Below, in pieces: positions 51,155 through 60,552 of a stretch of DNA of 64,000 nucleotides. Numbering within the stretch: the stretch's first letter is position 1; the number at the start of each line of letters is the position of its first letter. Under the pieces are notes generated by a model that saw nothing but the letters and a program-made list of their open reading frames with translations, ran no database searches and was not told the origin of the DNA. The DNA is from Bacteroides muris (ex Afrizal et al. 2022) (lineage in GTDB: Bacteria; Bacteroidota; Bacteroidia; Bacteroidales; Bacteroidaceae). A program made the translations under genes and the position numbers. The DNA lies in NCBI RefSeq assembly GCF_004793475.1, contig NZ_SRYZ01000001.1:124001-188000 (forward strand). Direction: 5' to 3'.

Positions 51155-52159
51155 ATGTATAAAGCTGTTTTAGGAGCCATCTGCTCCCTGTTTTTCACAC
51201 TGTCGCTACAAGCGCAGCAACCACTCGAGAAAGGATTGCAAAGCATCAACCGGGCTTCGGCCGAAGCCATTGTCGGCTTTCTGGCCGACGATGAGCTGCA
51301 AGGGCGCGAAGCCGGTACCCACGGGGCACGAGTGGCAGCCCGCTACATCGCCTCCCTCCTGAAAGAAGCCGGCATCGCACCGCTCTACAAGGAGGGGTAT
51401 TACCAGCCCTTCGAAGCATGCAGCAAGGAGAGGCAGCAACGGGGACGGTGGCACGTGCATCCCGACTCCATCGCTGCCCTGAAGCAAGGCACCCATCGCT
51501 CCTTACAGATGGACAACGTGTTGGGATTCATTCCCGGCCAACGTGTCGACGAATATGTCATTGTAGGCGCTCACTTCGACCACTTGGGCACGGACGAGAC
51601 ACTGGTCAACGACCGGATATACAACGGTGCGGACGACAATGCCTCGGGCGTGTCCGCCGTCCTGCAGATAGCGCGTGCCTTTGCGGCCAGCGGTCAGAAA
51701 CCGTTGAGAAACGTAATTTTCGCCTTCTGGGACGGAGAAGAGAAAGGCCTGCTCGGCTCGAAACACTTCGCGCAAAGCTGCCCTTTCATCAGCCAAGTGA
51801 AAGGTTACCTCAACTTCGACATGATAGGACGCAACAGCAAGCCGGAACAACCGCAACATGTAGTCTACTTCTACACTGCCGCCCATCCCGCCTTCGGCGA
51901 CTGGCTGAAACAGGACATCGCACGCTACAACCTGCAACTGCAACCCGACAGCCGCGCCTGGGACCGCCCAGTGGGTGGCAGCGACAATGCCACCTTTGCC
52001 TTGCTGGACATTCCCATCATCTGGTATCACACGGACGGACACCCCGACTACCACCAACCCTCGGACCATGCCGACCGACTGAACTGGGAAAAGGTTGTGG
52101 AAATCACCAAGGCCTCGTTCCTCAATGTCTGGAACCTTGCCAACGAAAAGAAGTATTAA
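51155..52159 (+). CDS. M28 family zinc aminopeptidase
   Basis: A 334-residue secreted peptidase with signal peptide ending SLQAQ. The co-catalytic zinc ligands are visible: His140 in VGAHFDHLG, Asp160 in NGADDNASG, the Glu195-Glu196 pair in FWDGEEKGLL, Asp222 in LNFDMIGRN and a final His in HADRLNW. It follows the GH84 gene by 70 bp and may share its transcript. A strong terminator follows. Confidence 0.93.
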   Translation: MYKAVLGAICSLFFTLSLQAQQPLEKGLQSINRASAEAIVGFLADDELQGREAGTHGARVAARYIASLLKEAGIAPLYKEGYYQPFEACSKERQQRGRWHVHPDSIAALKQGTHRSLQMDNVLGFIPGQRVDEYVIVGAHFDHLGTDETLVNDRIYNGADDNASGVSAVLQIARAFAASGQKPLRNVIFAFWDGEEKGLLGSKHFAQSCPFISQVKGYLNFDMIGRNSKPEQPQHVVYFYTAAHPAFGDWLKQDIARYNLQLQPDSRAWDRPVGGSDNATFALLDIPIIWYHTDGHPDYHQPSDHADRLNWEKVVEITKASFLNVWNLANEKKY

Positions 52160-52193
52160 CCGCAACAGGCTGCCTTTGGCAGCCTGCGGTTTT
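52160..52193 (+). terminator. Intrinsic terminator after the M28 peptidase
   Basis: CCGC...AGGCTGCC pairs with GGCAGCCT-GCGG around a 3-nt loop (TTT), followed by TTTT at 52190-52193. It begins at the last base of, or just after, the peptidase stop codon. Confidence 0.8.
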
Positions 52194-52243
52194 CACATCA
52201 GTCCATAACTCAAAAGTTCGCAAACTAAAAAACTCAAAATAAA

Positions 52244-53476
52244 ATGGTTTTAAATTACATCTGGGTGGCTTTCTTCGTCATCGCATTCATCGTGGCCCTC
52301 TGCAAACTCATTTTTATGGGTGATGTGGAGATATTCACGGAACTCGTCAACTCCACCTTCTCCTCTTCCAAAACAGCTTTTGAAATATCCCTGGGGCTGA
52401 CAGGAATACTTGCCTTCTGGCTCGGCGTGATGAAGATAGGCGAAAACAGCGGTATGATCAACGCCCTCTCACGTTGGCTGAGCCCGGTATTCTGCCGCCT
52501 CTTCCCCGACATACCGAAAGGACATCCTGCCATGGGATCCATATTCATGAATCTCTCTGCCAACATGCTGGGGCTGGACAATGCCGCTACTCCGATGGGG
52601 CTGAAAGCCATGAAGGAACTTCAGGAGCTGAACCCGAAAAAGGACACCGCCACCAATCCGATGGTCATGTTCCTTGTACTCAACACTTCGGGACTGATAC
52701 TTATCCCCGTCAGCATCATGATGTATCGCTCGCAGATGGGTGCCTCCCAGCCCACGGACATCTTTATCCCCACACTGATAACGACCGCCATCTCGACCGT
52801 TGTCGGTGTCATCGCCGTCAGCATTGCACAGCGCATCAACCTGCTGAACAAGCCCATACTTATCCTGATTGGCTGCATCAGCCTTTTCTTTGCCGCGCTC
52901 ATTTATCTGTTCACACAGATTAGTCGCGATGAAATGGGCGTATATTCCACTTTGATTGCCAACATACTGCTGTTCTCCATCATCCTGCTGTTCATCCTCT
53001 GGGGGCTGTGGAAGAAAATCAACGTATACGATGCTTTCATCGAAGGAGCCAAAGAAGGCTTCACCACCGCTGTACGCATCATTCCCTATCTGGTTGCCTT
53101 CCTCGTTGGAATCGCCGTTTTCCGCACTTCAGGCGCCATGGATATACTGGTGAACGGTATCGGTTATGTAGTAGGACTATTCGGTGTAGATACCAGCTTT
53201 GTAGGTGCCCTGCCCACTGCCCTGATGAAGTCACTGAGCGGCAGCGGTGCCAACGGACTGATGATTGACACCATGAAACAGTATGGCGCCGATTCATTTG
53301 TAGGACGCATGAGTTGCGTGGCACGCGGTGCTTCGGATACTACGTTCTATATCCTTGCCGTGTATTTCGGCAGCGTAGGTATCACCAAAACGAGGAATGC
53401 CGTGACGTGTGGGCTGATTGCCGATTTCTCCGGCATCATTGCAGCGATTATTATCAGTTATATGTTCTTCTTCTAA
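52244..53476 (+). CDS. SpmA-SpmB-like nucleoside-recognition membrane protein
   Basis: A 410-residue inner-membrane protein with two nucleoside-recognition (Gate) domains in tandem. The first (GLDNAATPMGLKAMKEL) corresponds to SpmA and the second (VGALPTALMKSLSGSGANGL) to SpmB, which are separate genes in Bacillus. The fused form is common in Bacteroidetes. The transported molecule is unknown. It lies 84 bp downstream of the M28 terminator. Confidence 0.85.
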   Translation: MVLNYIWVAFFVIAFIVALCKLIFMGDVEIFTELVNSTFSSSKTAFEISLGLTGILAFWLGVMKIGENSGMINALSRWLSPVFCRLFPDIPKGHPAMGSIFMNLSANMLGLDNAATPMGLKAMKELQELNPKKDTATNPMVMFLVLNTSGLILIPVSIMMYRSQMGASQPTDIFIPTLITTAISTVVGVIAVSIAQRINLLNKPILILIGCISLFFAALIYLFTQISRDEMGVYSTLIANILLFSIILLFILWGLWKKINVYDAFIEGAKEGFTTAVRIIPYLVAFLVGIAVFRTSGAMDILVNGIGYVVGLFGVDTSFVGALPTALMKSLSGSGANGLMIDTMKQYGADSFVGRMSCVARGASDTTFYILAVYFGSVGITKTRNAVTCGLIADFSGIIAAIIISYMFFF

Positions 53477-53536
53477 AGAAACTGTCTTAATCACAGGAAT
53501 GTAATTTCAATCGTAAATCGTAAAATTGTAAATAAA

Positions 53537-53950
53537 ATGATTAGTTATCAGACAGACGGCGTTGAAATGCCCTCCATCAAGAAGCGTGAAACCACGGAAT
53601 GGATAAAATCCGTAGCCGCCACTTACGGAAAAAGAGTCGGTGAAATCGCCTACATCTTCTGCTCGGACGAGAAGATACTCGAAGTGAACCGCCAATATCT
53701 GCAACACGATTATTACACAGATATCATCACTTTCGACTACTGTGAAGGCAACCGCCTTAGCGGTGACCTCTTCATCAGCCTCGATACCGTACGCACCAAT
53801 GCGGAACAGTTCGCCGATAACAACTACGAACGTGAACTGTACCGGGTCATCATCCACGGCATCCTCCACCTTTGCGGAATCAATGACAAAGGGCCGGGAG
53901 AACGGGAGATTATGGAGGAGGCGGAGAATAAGGCGCTGGCGATGCGGTAA
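53537..53950 (+). CDS. ybeY: Endoribonuclease/rRNA maturation factor YbeY
   Basis: A 137-residue metal-dependent RNase needed for 16S rRNA 3' maturation. It has the core IAYIFCSDEKILEVN, the central DYYTDIITFDY and the zinc site H107-x3-H111-x5-D117 in VIIHGILHLCGINDKG. The third ligand is Asp rather than the usual His, which I believe is common in Bacteroidetes. Followed by a bidirectional terminator. Confidence 0.93.
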   Translation: MISYQTDGVEMPSIKKRETTEWIKSVAATYGKRVGEIAYIFCSDEKILEVNRQYLQHDYYTDIITFDYCEGNRLSGDLFISLDTVRTNAEQFADNNYERELYRVIIHGILHLCGINDKGPGEREIMEEAENKALAMR

Positions 53951-53965
53951 TTCCAAAAAATAAAA

Positions 53966-54005
53966 ACTCTGTCTTGATAAAGTGCTGATTTTACCAAGAC
54001 AGAGT
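53966..54005. terminator. Bidirectional terminator between ybeY and the aldose epimerase
   Basis: ACTCTGTCTTG (53966-53976) pairs with CAAGACAGAGT (53995-54005), an 11-bp perfect stem, with A-runs before and T-rich sequence after, so it can serve both convergent genes. Confidence 0.75.
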
Positions 54006-54083
54006 ATTTAAGAAAAACAGGTTACTTCAGGCTTCTTGTCATATTTATATCCATCCCATAAGAGGGTTTTGACATCCCCTCAT

Positions 54084-55220
54084 TTATTTCTTCACCGAGA
54101 AGCGATAGATACAATGGCTGTCATACTTCTCTCCCGGCTTCAGCAACGCCGAAGGCCATTCCGGCTTGTTGGGCGTATCGGGATACTTCTGCGTCTCTAA
54201 GCAGACAGAAGCACGATGACCGTACACGATACCTTTCTTTCCGGTCAGTGTGCCATCCAGGAAGTTACCAGCATAAATCTGAATGCCCGGTTCGTTGGTA
54301 TAGACATCAAGCACAATACCCGTTGAGGGAGATTCGAGGGTGGCACACGGGCGGGTGACGTCACCCTTCGTATTGAGTACCCAGTTGTGGTCATAGCCCT
54401 TGCCGTTCTTCAACTGTTCAAAGTCATTGTCAATACGGGCGCCAACAGCAGTAGGAGTGCGGAAATCCATATCCGTACCTTCTACGGAAACAATCTCACC
54501 GGTAGTCATGAAGGTACTGTCCACGGGGGTATAAGCATCTGCATCGATAGTGAGCAGATAATCCGAGTTGGACTTGGAGGGGTCACCGTCCAGGTTAAAG
54601 TAAGAATGGTTCGTCATGTTGATGACGGTGGTACGGTCTGTTTCGGCACTGTAACGAATGTCGATGGCATCGTCATCTGTCAGCGAGAAAGTGACCTTGC
54701 AGGTCAGGTTACCCGGGAAGCCCTCCTCTCCGTCTTTCGACAGATAAGTCAGCTCCAGAACCTGATTACTCAACTGGCGGGCATCGAACACTTGATATTG
54801 GTATCCCTTGGGACCTCCATGCAGGCAATGACCGTAATTGTTGCGCGGCAGCTGGTACTCTACCCCATCCACCGTAATCTTACCCTGATTGATACGGTTG
54901 GCATAACGTCCGATGGTAGCGCCGAAATCCGAAGGGAACTTGATGTAGTCCTGAATGGAATCGAAGCCCAGCACCACATCACGCATAACGCCATCCTTGT
55001 CCGGCACCATCACCGATACAATACGTCCGCCGAAGTTCGTAATGCAAACTTCCATACCATTCTTATTCTTCAAAACAAACAAGTCTGTCTGCTTGCCATC
55101 CACTTCCGTACGGAAGTTGGCAGGTTCCAGTCCCGAGGCAGTCTTTTCGCTCGCCTGCTTGCCTGTGCAAGCCGATGCCAACAGCATCACGCTTGCCAAC
55201 AAAGTCATCATCTTATTCAT
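54084..55220 (-). CDS. galM: Aldose 1-epimerase (mutarotase) lipoprotein
   Basis: A 378-residue galactose-mutarotase-fold protein with lipobox LLASAC (Cys18), so it is exported and lipidated. Active-site parts are RYANRI, CLHGG, VINMTNHSYFNLDG (catalytic His) and LETQKYPDTPNKPEW (catalytic Glu). It interconverts sugar anomers after hydrolysis; the position at the end of a GH43 operon suggests arabinose, galactose or xylose. 29 bp separate it from the upstream gene on the same strand. Confidence 0.93.
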   Translation of the reverse strand: MNKMMTLLASVMLLASACTGKQASEKTASGLEPANFRTEVDGKQTDLFVLKNKNGMEVCITNFGGRIVSVMVPDKDGVMRDVVLGFDSIQDYIKFPSDFGATIGRYANRINQGKITVDGVEYQLPRNNYGHCLHGGPKGYQYQVFDARQLSNQVLELTYLSKDGEEGFPGNLTCKVTFSLTDDDAIDIRYSAETDRTTVINMTNHSYFNLDGDPSKSNSDYLLTIDADAYTPVDSTFMTTGEIVSVEGTDMDFRTPTAVGARIDNDFEQLKNGKGYDHNWVLNTKGDVTRPCATLESPSTGIVLDVYTNEPGIQIYAGNFLDGTLTGKKGIVYGHRASVCLETQKYPDTPNKPEWPSALLKPGEKYDSHCIYRFSVKK

Positions 55221-55249
55221 AAATACAATATTGGTTACTGTTTAGACTA

Positions 55250-57280
55250 TCATTTTTTCAACAAGAACTGCTCCGCACGTCCCGGAGTGAACAACTCCCA
55301 CAAAGAAGCAACCGTCCAGCCCGGAGCGAAGATATTGTTGTAATATCCCTTTCCGTTACGTCCGTAATCCCAATTGGTATGCTGCACCACTTCCGGGTAA
55401 TAGCCTACTTTGGCAATGCCGCACATGTGTCCTTCATACGGCAGTAACTGGCGCATGGAAGTGGAAATCACCTCGGCAAAGTCAGAGAAGCGCGGCTCGT
55501 TGTACTCCCAGGAAAGCCAATGCAGCACATCGGCAAATTCGAAGATAAACACATCGATATGGTTATTCTCTACCGACACATTACCCCAACCACGGGTTTT
55601 CAAGCCGATATCTCCCAGCATCTGACCTTCGGCAAAAGGAACATCCCAGGTATAATACCACGACAAGGCAAAATAAGCTGCTTTCTTCGCCAGACCGGCA
55701 TAGTGTGCACGCTCTTCTCCTTTGGTAACCAAAGCCAGATAATAAGCAGCCGTAGCAGCATACAAGGAAGCTTCCTTGTCCTCGCAGTTGGCATCCAGCG
55801 TAGACGAGAAATAATCGGCCTTGGAGATAAGTTCCTTCTCCAGGTAGTCTACCGTACGCTTGGCGCTTGCCAGATAACGCTTGTCCTTGAAATACTTGGA
55901 TGCCATCACCAAAGGCAAGGTTGCCGAAGGCGTGCTGCCGCCGCTGGCATCCACGATAGAGAAATCATCCTTGAACTTACGCGGGAAGCTGCCGTCCTCG
56001 TTCTGCAACTTAAGGAAGTTGTCCAGCATGCCCTTGATGCGTTTCTCCCATTCGGGGTGTTTACGCTTCTGCTGTTTCTCGTAGTTCAGATAGTTCAGAA
56101 TGGCATATACGCCTTCGGACTGACGGCGGATGCTATGTCTGGTTTCCTTGAAGCCGCGGTTGTAGTGTACCACTTCGTTGAAGAAGCCCGCAGGCGAGAA
56201 ACCGTTCCGGAGATAAGTATCGAAGATACGATTGGCATTGTCCACCAAGTCTTGGCGATTCTGCTGCTTACCATATTCCAGCGCATTGAAAGCGTTCAGC
56301 AACGTACGTCCCACAAAGCCCACTTCGGCAACGTCCGTATTGGCACAAGTGGCAGTCTCCAACTCTACACCGGAATAATAATGAGTGGGGGTATTACCGA
56401 CATAGCTTTCCACAAAGAAGTTGCTCATCACCTCCTTCATGCGGTCTACCGTGTAAGGTGTGCCGACCGGTTTCGGGCTGTTCGTGTCGTAGCTATATTC
56501 CCAGGTGCGCTGTACGCATTCCGAGAAATCGGCAGCATTCCTTTCGGACAACTCCCAGGTCATGGAGATGCTATCGCCCTTACGCAGCAACTGGAAAGCC
56601 TCAACGGCAGGAGCCAGCGTCAATTTGCGGATATATGTCTTCGGTGCTTCCTTATAGGGGAAACCGTATGCCAAGACAGTCACACCATCCACATTGCAGA
56701 AACCGGTATATCCGATGGAAGTCTCGCCGGACAAGATTACCTCTCCCTCCTTATGAGTGGTCAAAGCTTCCTTGTCGAACTTGTCAATACGGATAACCGA
56801 CATGGACGTACCGCTTGCCGGATTGAAAGCTGCCGTCAGCGGAGTGCTCAAACGGTCCTCACGCACCAGCCAACTGTCCGATGTGTGGAAAGAAGGAGCT
56901 TCCTTCGGCGAACGCAGGTTGCGGCGATACCAGAAGCCCGGCATGTAGAACTGGCAGTCCGAATGCTTGTAACCGGTCTTTATCTGTTCCCCGTAGTTGA
57001 AATACACATCTTCCAGCGCTTTCAGTGTGACAGTAATACGCTGTTTGCCATCCTTGTCCACCACCCGGCGGACGATTTCCAGCGGCAGCTTCTCCGAAGC
57101 CCGGCAACCGTACACACCCTCCTGCATCTTCTGCAAAGCCAGCTGATATTGCCTGGCATCATTCCCCGGCACTTTCAAGGAAATAGAGGCGGAGATGTCT
57201 TCCGAAGCAACATTCACCGCTCCCGCACCCGTAATGCCCGCAACGAGCATTACTCCCAAAAACAATCTTTTTAGTCTCAT
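55250..57280 (-). CDS. Secreted protein with an alpha-helical toroid-like domain, family not recognised
   Basis: About 676 residues from the ATG at 57280, which starts the signal peptide MRLKRLFLGVMLVAG; longer in-frame starts run into the preceding GH43 gene. Residues about 30-270 look like a beta-sandwich, and about 300-660 are helical repeats with aromatic-rich turns (VGRTLLNAFNALEYG, FEFADVLHWLSWEYNEPRF) like six-hairpin glycosidases. I cannot assign a GH or PL family. Its place between three GH43 enzymes and a mutarotase argues for a glycan-cleaving or binding role in the same pathway. Confidence 0.6.
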   Translation of the reverse strand: MRLKRLFLGVMLVAGITGAGAVNVASEDISASISLKVPGNDARQYQLALQKMQEGVYGCRASEKLPLEIVRRVVDKDGKQRITVTLKALEDVYFNYGEQIKTGYKHSDCQFYMPGFWYRRNLRSPKEAPSFHTSDSWLVREDRLSTPLTAAFNPASGTSMSVIRIDKFDKEALTTHKEGEVILSGETSIGYTGFCNVDGVTVLAYGFPYKEAPKTYIRKLTLAPAVEAFQLLRKGDSISMTWELSERNAADFSECVQRTWEYSYDTNSPKPVGTPYTVDRMKEVMSNFFVESYVGNTPTHYYSGVELETATCANTDVAEVGFVGRTLLNAFNALEYGKQQNRQDLVDNANRIFDTYLRNGFSPAGFFNEVVHYNRGFKETRHSIRRQSEGVYAILNYLNYEKQQKRKHPEWEKRIKGMLDNFLKLQNEDGSFPRKFKDDFSIVDASGGSTPSATLPLVMASKYFKDKRYLASAKRTVDYLEKELISKADYFSSTLDANCEDKEASLYAATAAYYLALVTKGEERAHYAGLAKKAAYFALSWYYTWDVPFAEGQMLGDIGLKTRGWGNVSVENNHIDVFIFEFADVLHWLSWEYNEPRFSDFAEVISTSMRQLLPYEGHMCGIAKVGYYPEVVQHTNWDYGRNGKGYYNNIFAPGWTVASLWELFTPGRAEQFLLKK

Positions 57281-57351
57281 AGTTACATCTGTTTTATTGT
57301 TGTTAGAAAAAATATCATTCATTCCATTCCGACGGGCTACTTTCATGATAA

Positions 57352-58368
57352 TCAGAATTTCGGTTTCTCCGCTTCCGTAGATGCAACGGAGTCTTCTACC
57401 GTCGGCCATCCGTCTTCCCAGCTAATCCTATCCAGCATCAATACGCGGCCTTCGGGATTCTTAGTACTCACCGCGTGATAGAAGAACCAGTCATTACCGG
57501 CATTGTCCGTCACAATCTCGGAGTTATGGCCGGTCCCCACAAAGGTATTGCTTTTCCGAATCAGCACTTCGTGCTTGTTGTCCATCATGCTGCCGCCATT
57601 CTTGTCGACATAGGGGCCGAAAAGATTATCTGAACGCCCTACAACGGTGGTGTAGGTACTGTTCAACCCCTCACAGCAACTTCCTATGGAAGCAAAGAAA
57701 TAGTAATGCCCGTCCTTCTTGTGGATATAAGTACCCTCGTAAGCGGTTCCTGCCACTTGTTGCGGTGTGGCGCCGTCCTTCAGAGAAAGTCCGTCGTCAG
57801 ACAGTTCAATCGCATAGATTCCACGGAAACTGCCCCAGAAAAGATATTTCTTTCCCCCATCCTCTATATAGAAAGGGTCGATGGAGTTCTGCACATTGAT
57901 TTCATTGCTGCGGAACATCTTTCCGTGGTCCTTGAAAGGGCCCTCCGGTTTATCGGCAGTGGCACAACCGATGCCGCAAGTCCACTCGCCTCCCCAGACG
58001 GACATGGAATAGTAGAGCACGTATTTATCACCTATCTTGTTGATGTCCGGTGCCCACAAACCTCCGTTCGGCTCAAAGTCAGGCCGGGTACGGTCGGTAA
58101 AGGCAGTACCTACATATTCCCAATCCACCAGATTCCCGGAACGGTGAATCGGCAGATTGCGTATGTCCTCGGTGGCATACAGATAATAATAACCGTCACC
58201 GCCCTTTATCACAGAAGGGTCTGGCAAACTGTAGTTTATCACCGGATTGCGGTAGACATTCTTCAGTTGTTCATTCGGCTGTTCACCCGGTTTGTCTTCC
58301 TTTGTGGCCGATGACGAGGAGCATGCTATCAGGCAGCATAACACCGATAATACAAGAAACTTTTTCAT
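57352..58368 (-). CDS. GH43 arabinanase-like lipoprotein
   Basis: A 338-residue five-bladed propeller hydrolase with lipobox CLIAC (Cys16). The three GH43 acids are Asp50 in YSLPDPSVI, Asp164 in NSIDPFYI and Glu211 in TAYEGTYI. The motifs NGGLWAPDI and the late THGHN-like GTGHNSEIV resemble the endo/exo-arabinanase branch. An alternative ATG at 58386 overlaps the upstream gene's stop as ATGA, so coupled translation from there is also possible. Confidence 0.88.
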   Translation of the reverse strand: MKKFLVLSVLCCLIACSSSSATKEDKPGEQPNEQLKNVYRNPVINYSLPDPSVIKGGDGYYYLYATEDIRNLPIHRSGNLVDWEYVGTAFTDRTRPDFEPNGGLWAPDINKIGDKYVLYYSMSVWGGEWTCGIGCATADKPEGPFKDHGKMFRSNEINVQNSIDPFYIEDGGKKYLFWGSFRGIYAIELSDDGLSLKDGATPQQVAGTAYEGTYIHKKDGHYYFFASIGSCCEGLNSTYTTVVGRSDNLFGPYVDKNGGSMMDNKHEVLIRKSNTFVGTGHNSEIVTDNAGNDWFFYHAVSTKNPEGRVLMLDRISWEDGWPTVEDSVASTEAEKPKF

Positions 58369-58382
58369 ACTATGTATTTTTT

Positions 58383-59357
58383 TCATTTTACTTTTTCAGA
58401 TGATGCGCTGCCCAATACCTGCGGACGGACAAGAGGGCCGCCGATAGAAACCGTTCCCCGGTCGGAAATGGCAAAATCCTTGATATACGAAGTGCGCGGC
58501 TGTACTTTCGTGGAATCCCAGTGTGCATGGAAAATATATTTCCAGCTGCCGTCCTTGCAGCGGAAGGGCGCTCCGTGTCCGGTGCCCATCAAGCCGTCGG
58601 CACGTTGCAGAATCGGGTTTCCCTCGTATTTCTTCCACGGTCCCGTCGGACTGTCCGAAGTGGCGTAGCCCACTCCGTAGTTCTTGCTTTCAAAGTGATT
58701 GGCCGAATAAACCAGATAATATACACCCTCTTTCTTCAAGATGGAAGGGCCTTCGGCAACCTTGGCGGGCTTGTCTTGCGAAAGCTCCCAAGGCTCTCCC
58801 ACCTTAATGCACTCCGTCAGCGTTTCCTGCTTGATGCCGGTCAGATCATCGTTCATCTCTGCCACCCAAATGACGTTGCCATCCGTAAAACGCACGAAAT
58901 AGAGGTAAGGCGTGCCGTCATCGTCGATGAGGAGAGAGGTATCGATGCTCTTCTCATCCCATATCGGCTGCTTCACCTCCTGACGGAACGGACCTTGGGG
59001 AGCATCTGCCGTTGCCACGCAGATATGCTCTTCGGTGGAATAAAACAGATAAAACTTCTTCTTCGATTCGATGTAGTAAACTTCCGGTGCCCAGAATCCC
59101 CACGTGCCGTAGGAGTCGGCAGCCGACAACGCCTGGCCTTCACGCGTCCAGTTTTTCAAGTCATCGGAAGAGAAGCAGGCAAAGCCTTCCCCTTCTACCG
59201 TACCTCCGGTGCCGTAGGCATAATACTTGCCTTCGTAAAGCATTACGTAGGGGTCGGCAATCGGCAGATAGTCTGATTCTACAACCGTCTTCTCCTTGCA
59301 GCCTGCAAAGCAAAGACAAAGCAACAGCAGCAATATATAATTCTTCTTCATATCCAT
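58383..59357 (-). CDS. GH43 hydrolase lipoprotein, paralogue A
   Basis: A 324-residue GH43 with lipobox CFAGC (Cys20). Catalytic triad: Asp35 in PIADPYVM, Asp139 in SIDTSLLID, Glu202 in VAEGPSIL. Strongly similar to the next gene upstream (both share YYAYGT, HICVATADxPxGPF and IDDDGTPYL), so the two arose by tandem duplication. The substrate is probably arabino- or xylo-configured. The start lies 3 bp after the upstream gene's stop. Confidence 0.88.
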   Translation of the reverse strand: MDMKKNYILLLLLCLCFAGCKEKTVVESDYLPIADPYVMLYEGKYYAYGTGGTVEGEGFACFSSDDLKNWTREGQALSAADSYGTWGFWAPEVYYIESKKKFYLFYSTEEHICVATADAPQGPFRQEVKQPIWDEKSIDTSLLIDDDGTPYLYFVRFTDGNVIWVAEMNDDLTGIKQETLTECIKVGEPWELSQDKPAKVAEGPSILKKEGVYYLVYSANHFESKNYGVGYATSDSPTGPWKKYEGNPILQRADGLMGTGHGAPFRCKDGSWKYIFHAHWDSTKVQPRTSYIKDFAISDRGTVSIGGPLVRPQVLGSASSEKVK

Positions 59358-59360
59358 CTC

Positions 59361-60329
59361 TTATTTTACTATTTTGGGTGTCATATAGTCCTTGCTGATT
59401 CTCATGCGGTCCACACCGTCCACTTTCTCGAAAGAAACGTCACTGATGTACATGGCGCGCGGATGGATGCTACTCTTGTCCTTATGGGCATGGAAAACGA
59501 TACGAAGCTTGCCCGCCTTGTCGGTGAAGGTGGCACTGTGCCCCACCCCAACCAGTTCTCCGGGTTTCTGCAGCAAGGGATTCTCCTCGTATTTGGTCCA
59601 GGTACCCATCAAATCGGTAGCTGTGGCGCAACCTATGCCGTAGAAAGGACTCTCATAGCTGTTGGCGGAATAGGTCATATAATAGAGTCCATTGTGCTTG
59701 ATGACAAACGGACCTTCATTCACGCGGGGCCACACTTCCTCCCATGCCTGAGAGACGTGGATGCAAGGGTGCATGGTCTCCTTCTTGATAGTCATGAGGT
59801 CTTTCTCCAATTCGGCCACCCAGATGTTGAGCCCGTCGTTGAAACGGTCGAAGAAGAGATAAGGCGTGCCGTCATCATCAATGAACAGAGAGTTGTCAAT
59901 GCATTTCTCATCGGCAATCATCGGTTCCTTCTTACTTTGGGTAAATGGTCCTGCAGGTGAGTCTGCTGTTGCCACACAGATATGCTCGTCTGCCGAGTAA
60001 TACATATAGAACTTCCCGTTCACTTCGTAGACCTCCGGTGCCCAGAACCAGCGATCGGCCCAGACATCCTTCTTCTGGAGCGCCATGCCCTTATACTTCC
60101 AAGTCTTCAAATCATCGGAGGTATAGACTTCGATGCCGTCATCCGCATGGGTGCCATAGGCATAGTAAGTGCCATCGTGCAACATGATGAACGGGTCGCC
60201 CAAAAGCACCGGCGTTTCAACTCCTTCGACAACAATATCGTCCACATCCTTATAGTCTGAAGAGCAGGACTGGCAGGAAGCCAGCGTGGCCAACAGAAAC
60301 AGATACATACATATAAAATTCTTTTTCAT
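59361..60329 (-). CDS. GH43 hydrolase lipoprotein, paralogue B, first gene of the operon
   Basis: A 322-residue GH43 with lipobox ATLASC (Cys19). Catalytic residues are Asp45 in VLLGDPFIM, Asp145 in CIDNSLFID and Glu205 in RVNEGPFVI. It heads a five-gene minus-strand run (three GH43, the toroid-like protein, mutarotase) with gaps of 3-72 bp or overlaps. A three-copy 22-bp-spaced motif array lies 66-120 bp upstream. Confidence 0.88.
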   Translation of the reverse strand: MKKNFICMYLFLLATLASCQSCSSDYKDVDDIVVEGVETPVLLGDPFIMLHDGTYYAYGTHADDGIEVYTSDDLKTWKYKGMALQKKDVWADRWFWAPEVYEVNGKFYMYYSADEHICVATADSPAGPFTQSKKEPMIADEKCIDNSLFIDDDGTPYLFFDRFNDGLNIWVAELEKDLMTIKKETMHPCIHVSQAWEEVWPRVNEGPFVIKHNGLYYMTYSANSYESPFYGIGCATATDLMGTWTKYEENPLLQKPGELVGVGHSATFTDKAGKLRIVFHAHKDKSSIHPRAMYISDVSFEKVDGVDRMRISKDYMTPKIVK

Positions 60330-60394
60330 GATTCTTTCTTAAACAATTGTTATGATGATAAATATTTACTTTCAAGAAGATGTTCCGTTACACC

Positions 60395-60449
60395 CGTATA
60401 TTGAACCCTATTCAGTCGTATACTGAAATACATTCAGTCGTATACTGAA
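60395..60449 (-). promoter_or_regulatory. Three 22-bp-phased CGTATAYTGAA motifs, candidate operator
   Basis: CGTATATTGAA (60395-60405), CGTATACTGAA (60417-60427) and CGTATACTGAA (60439-60449) repeat every 22 bp, two helical turns. The last two are parts of the palindrome TTCAGT-CGTAT-ACTGAA (60411-60427 and 60433-60449). They lie in the 223-bp gap before the GH43 operon, in which no gene is seen. Confidence 0.7.
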
Positions 60450-60552
60450 TCACCCCCAGTCCATCGCACTGATTCACAAGGAAATACAGACGCCGGTTTC
60501 TATATACATTTTTCATTACATATATACGGAACGGCACATCCCACGATTGCGT

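Noticed and set aside
55520..57274. 584-codon plus-strand frame opposite the toroid-like gene
   Set aside because: The minus frame has a signal peptide, good spacing in an operon and normal composition; the plus frame does not.
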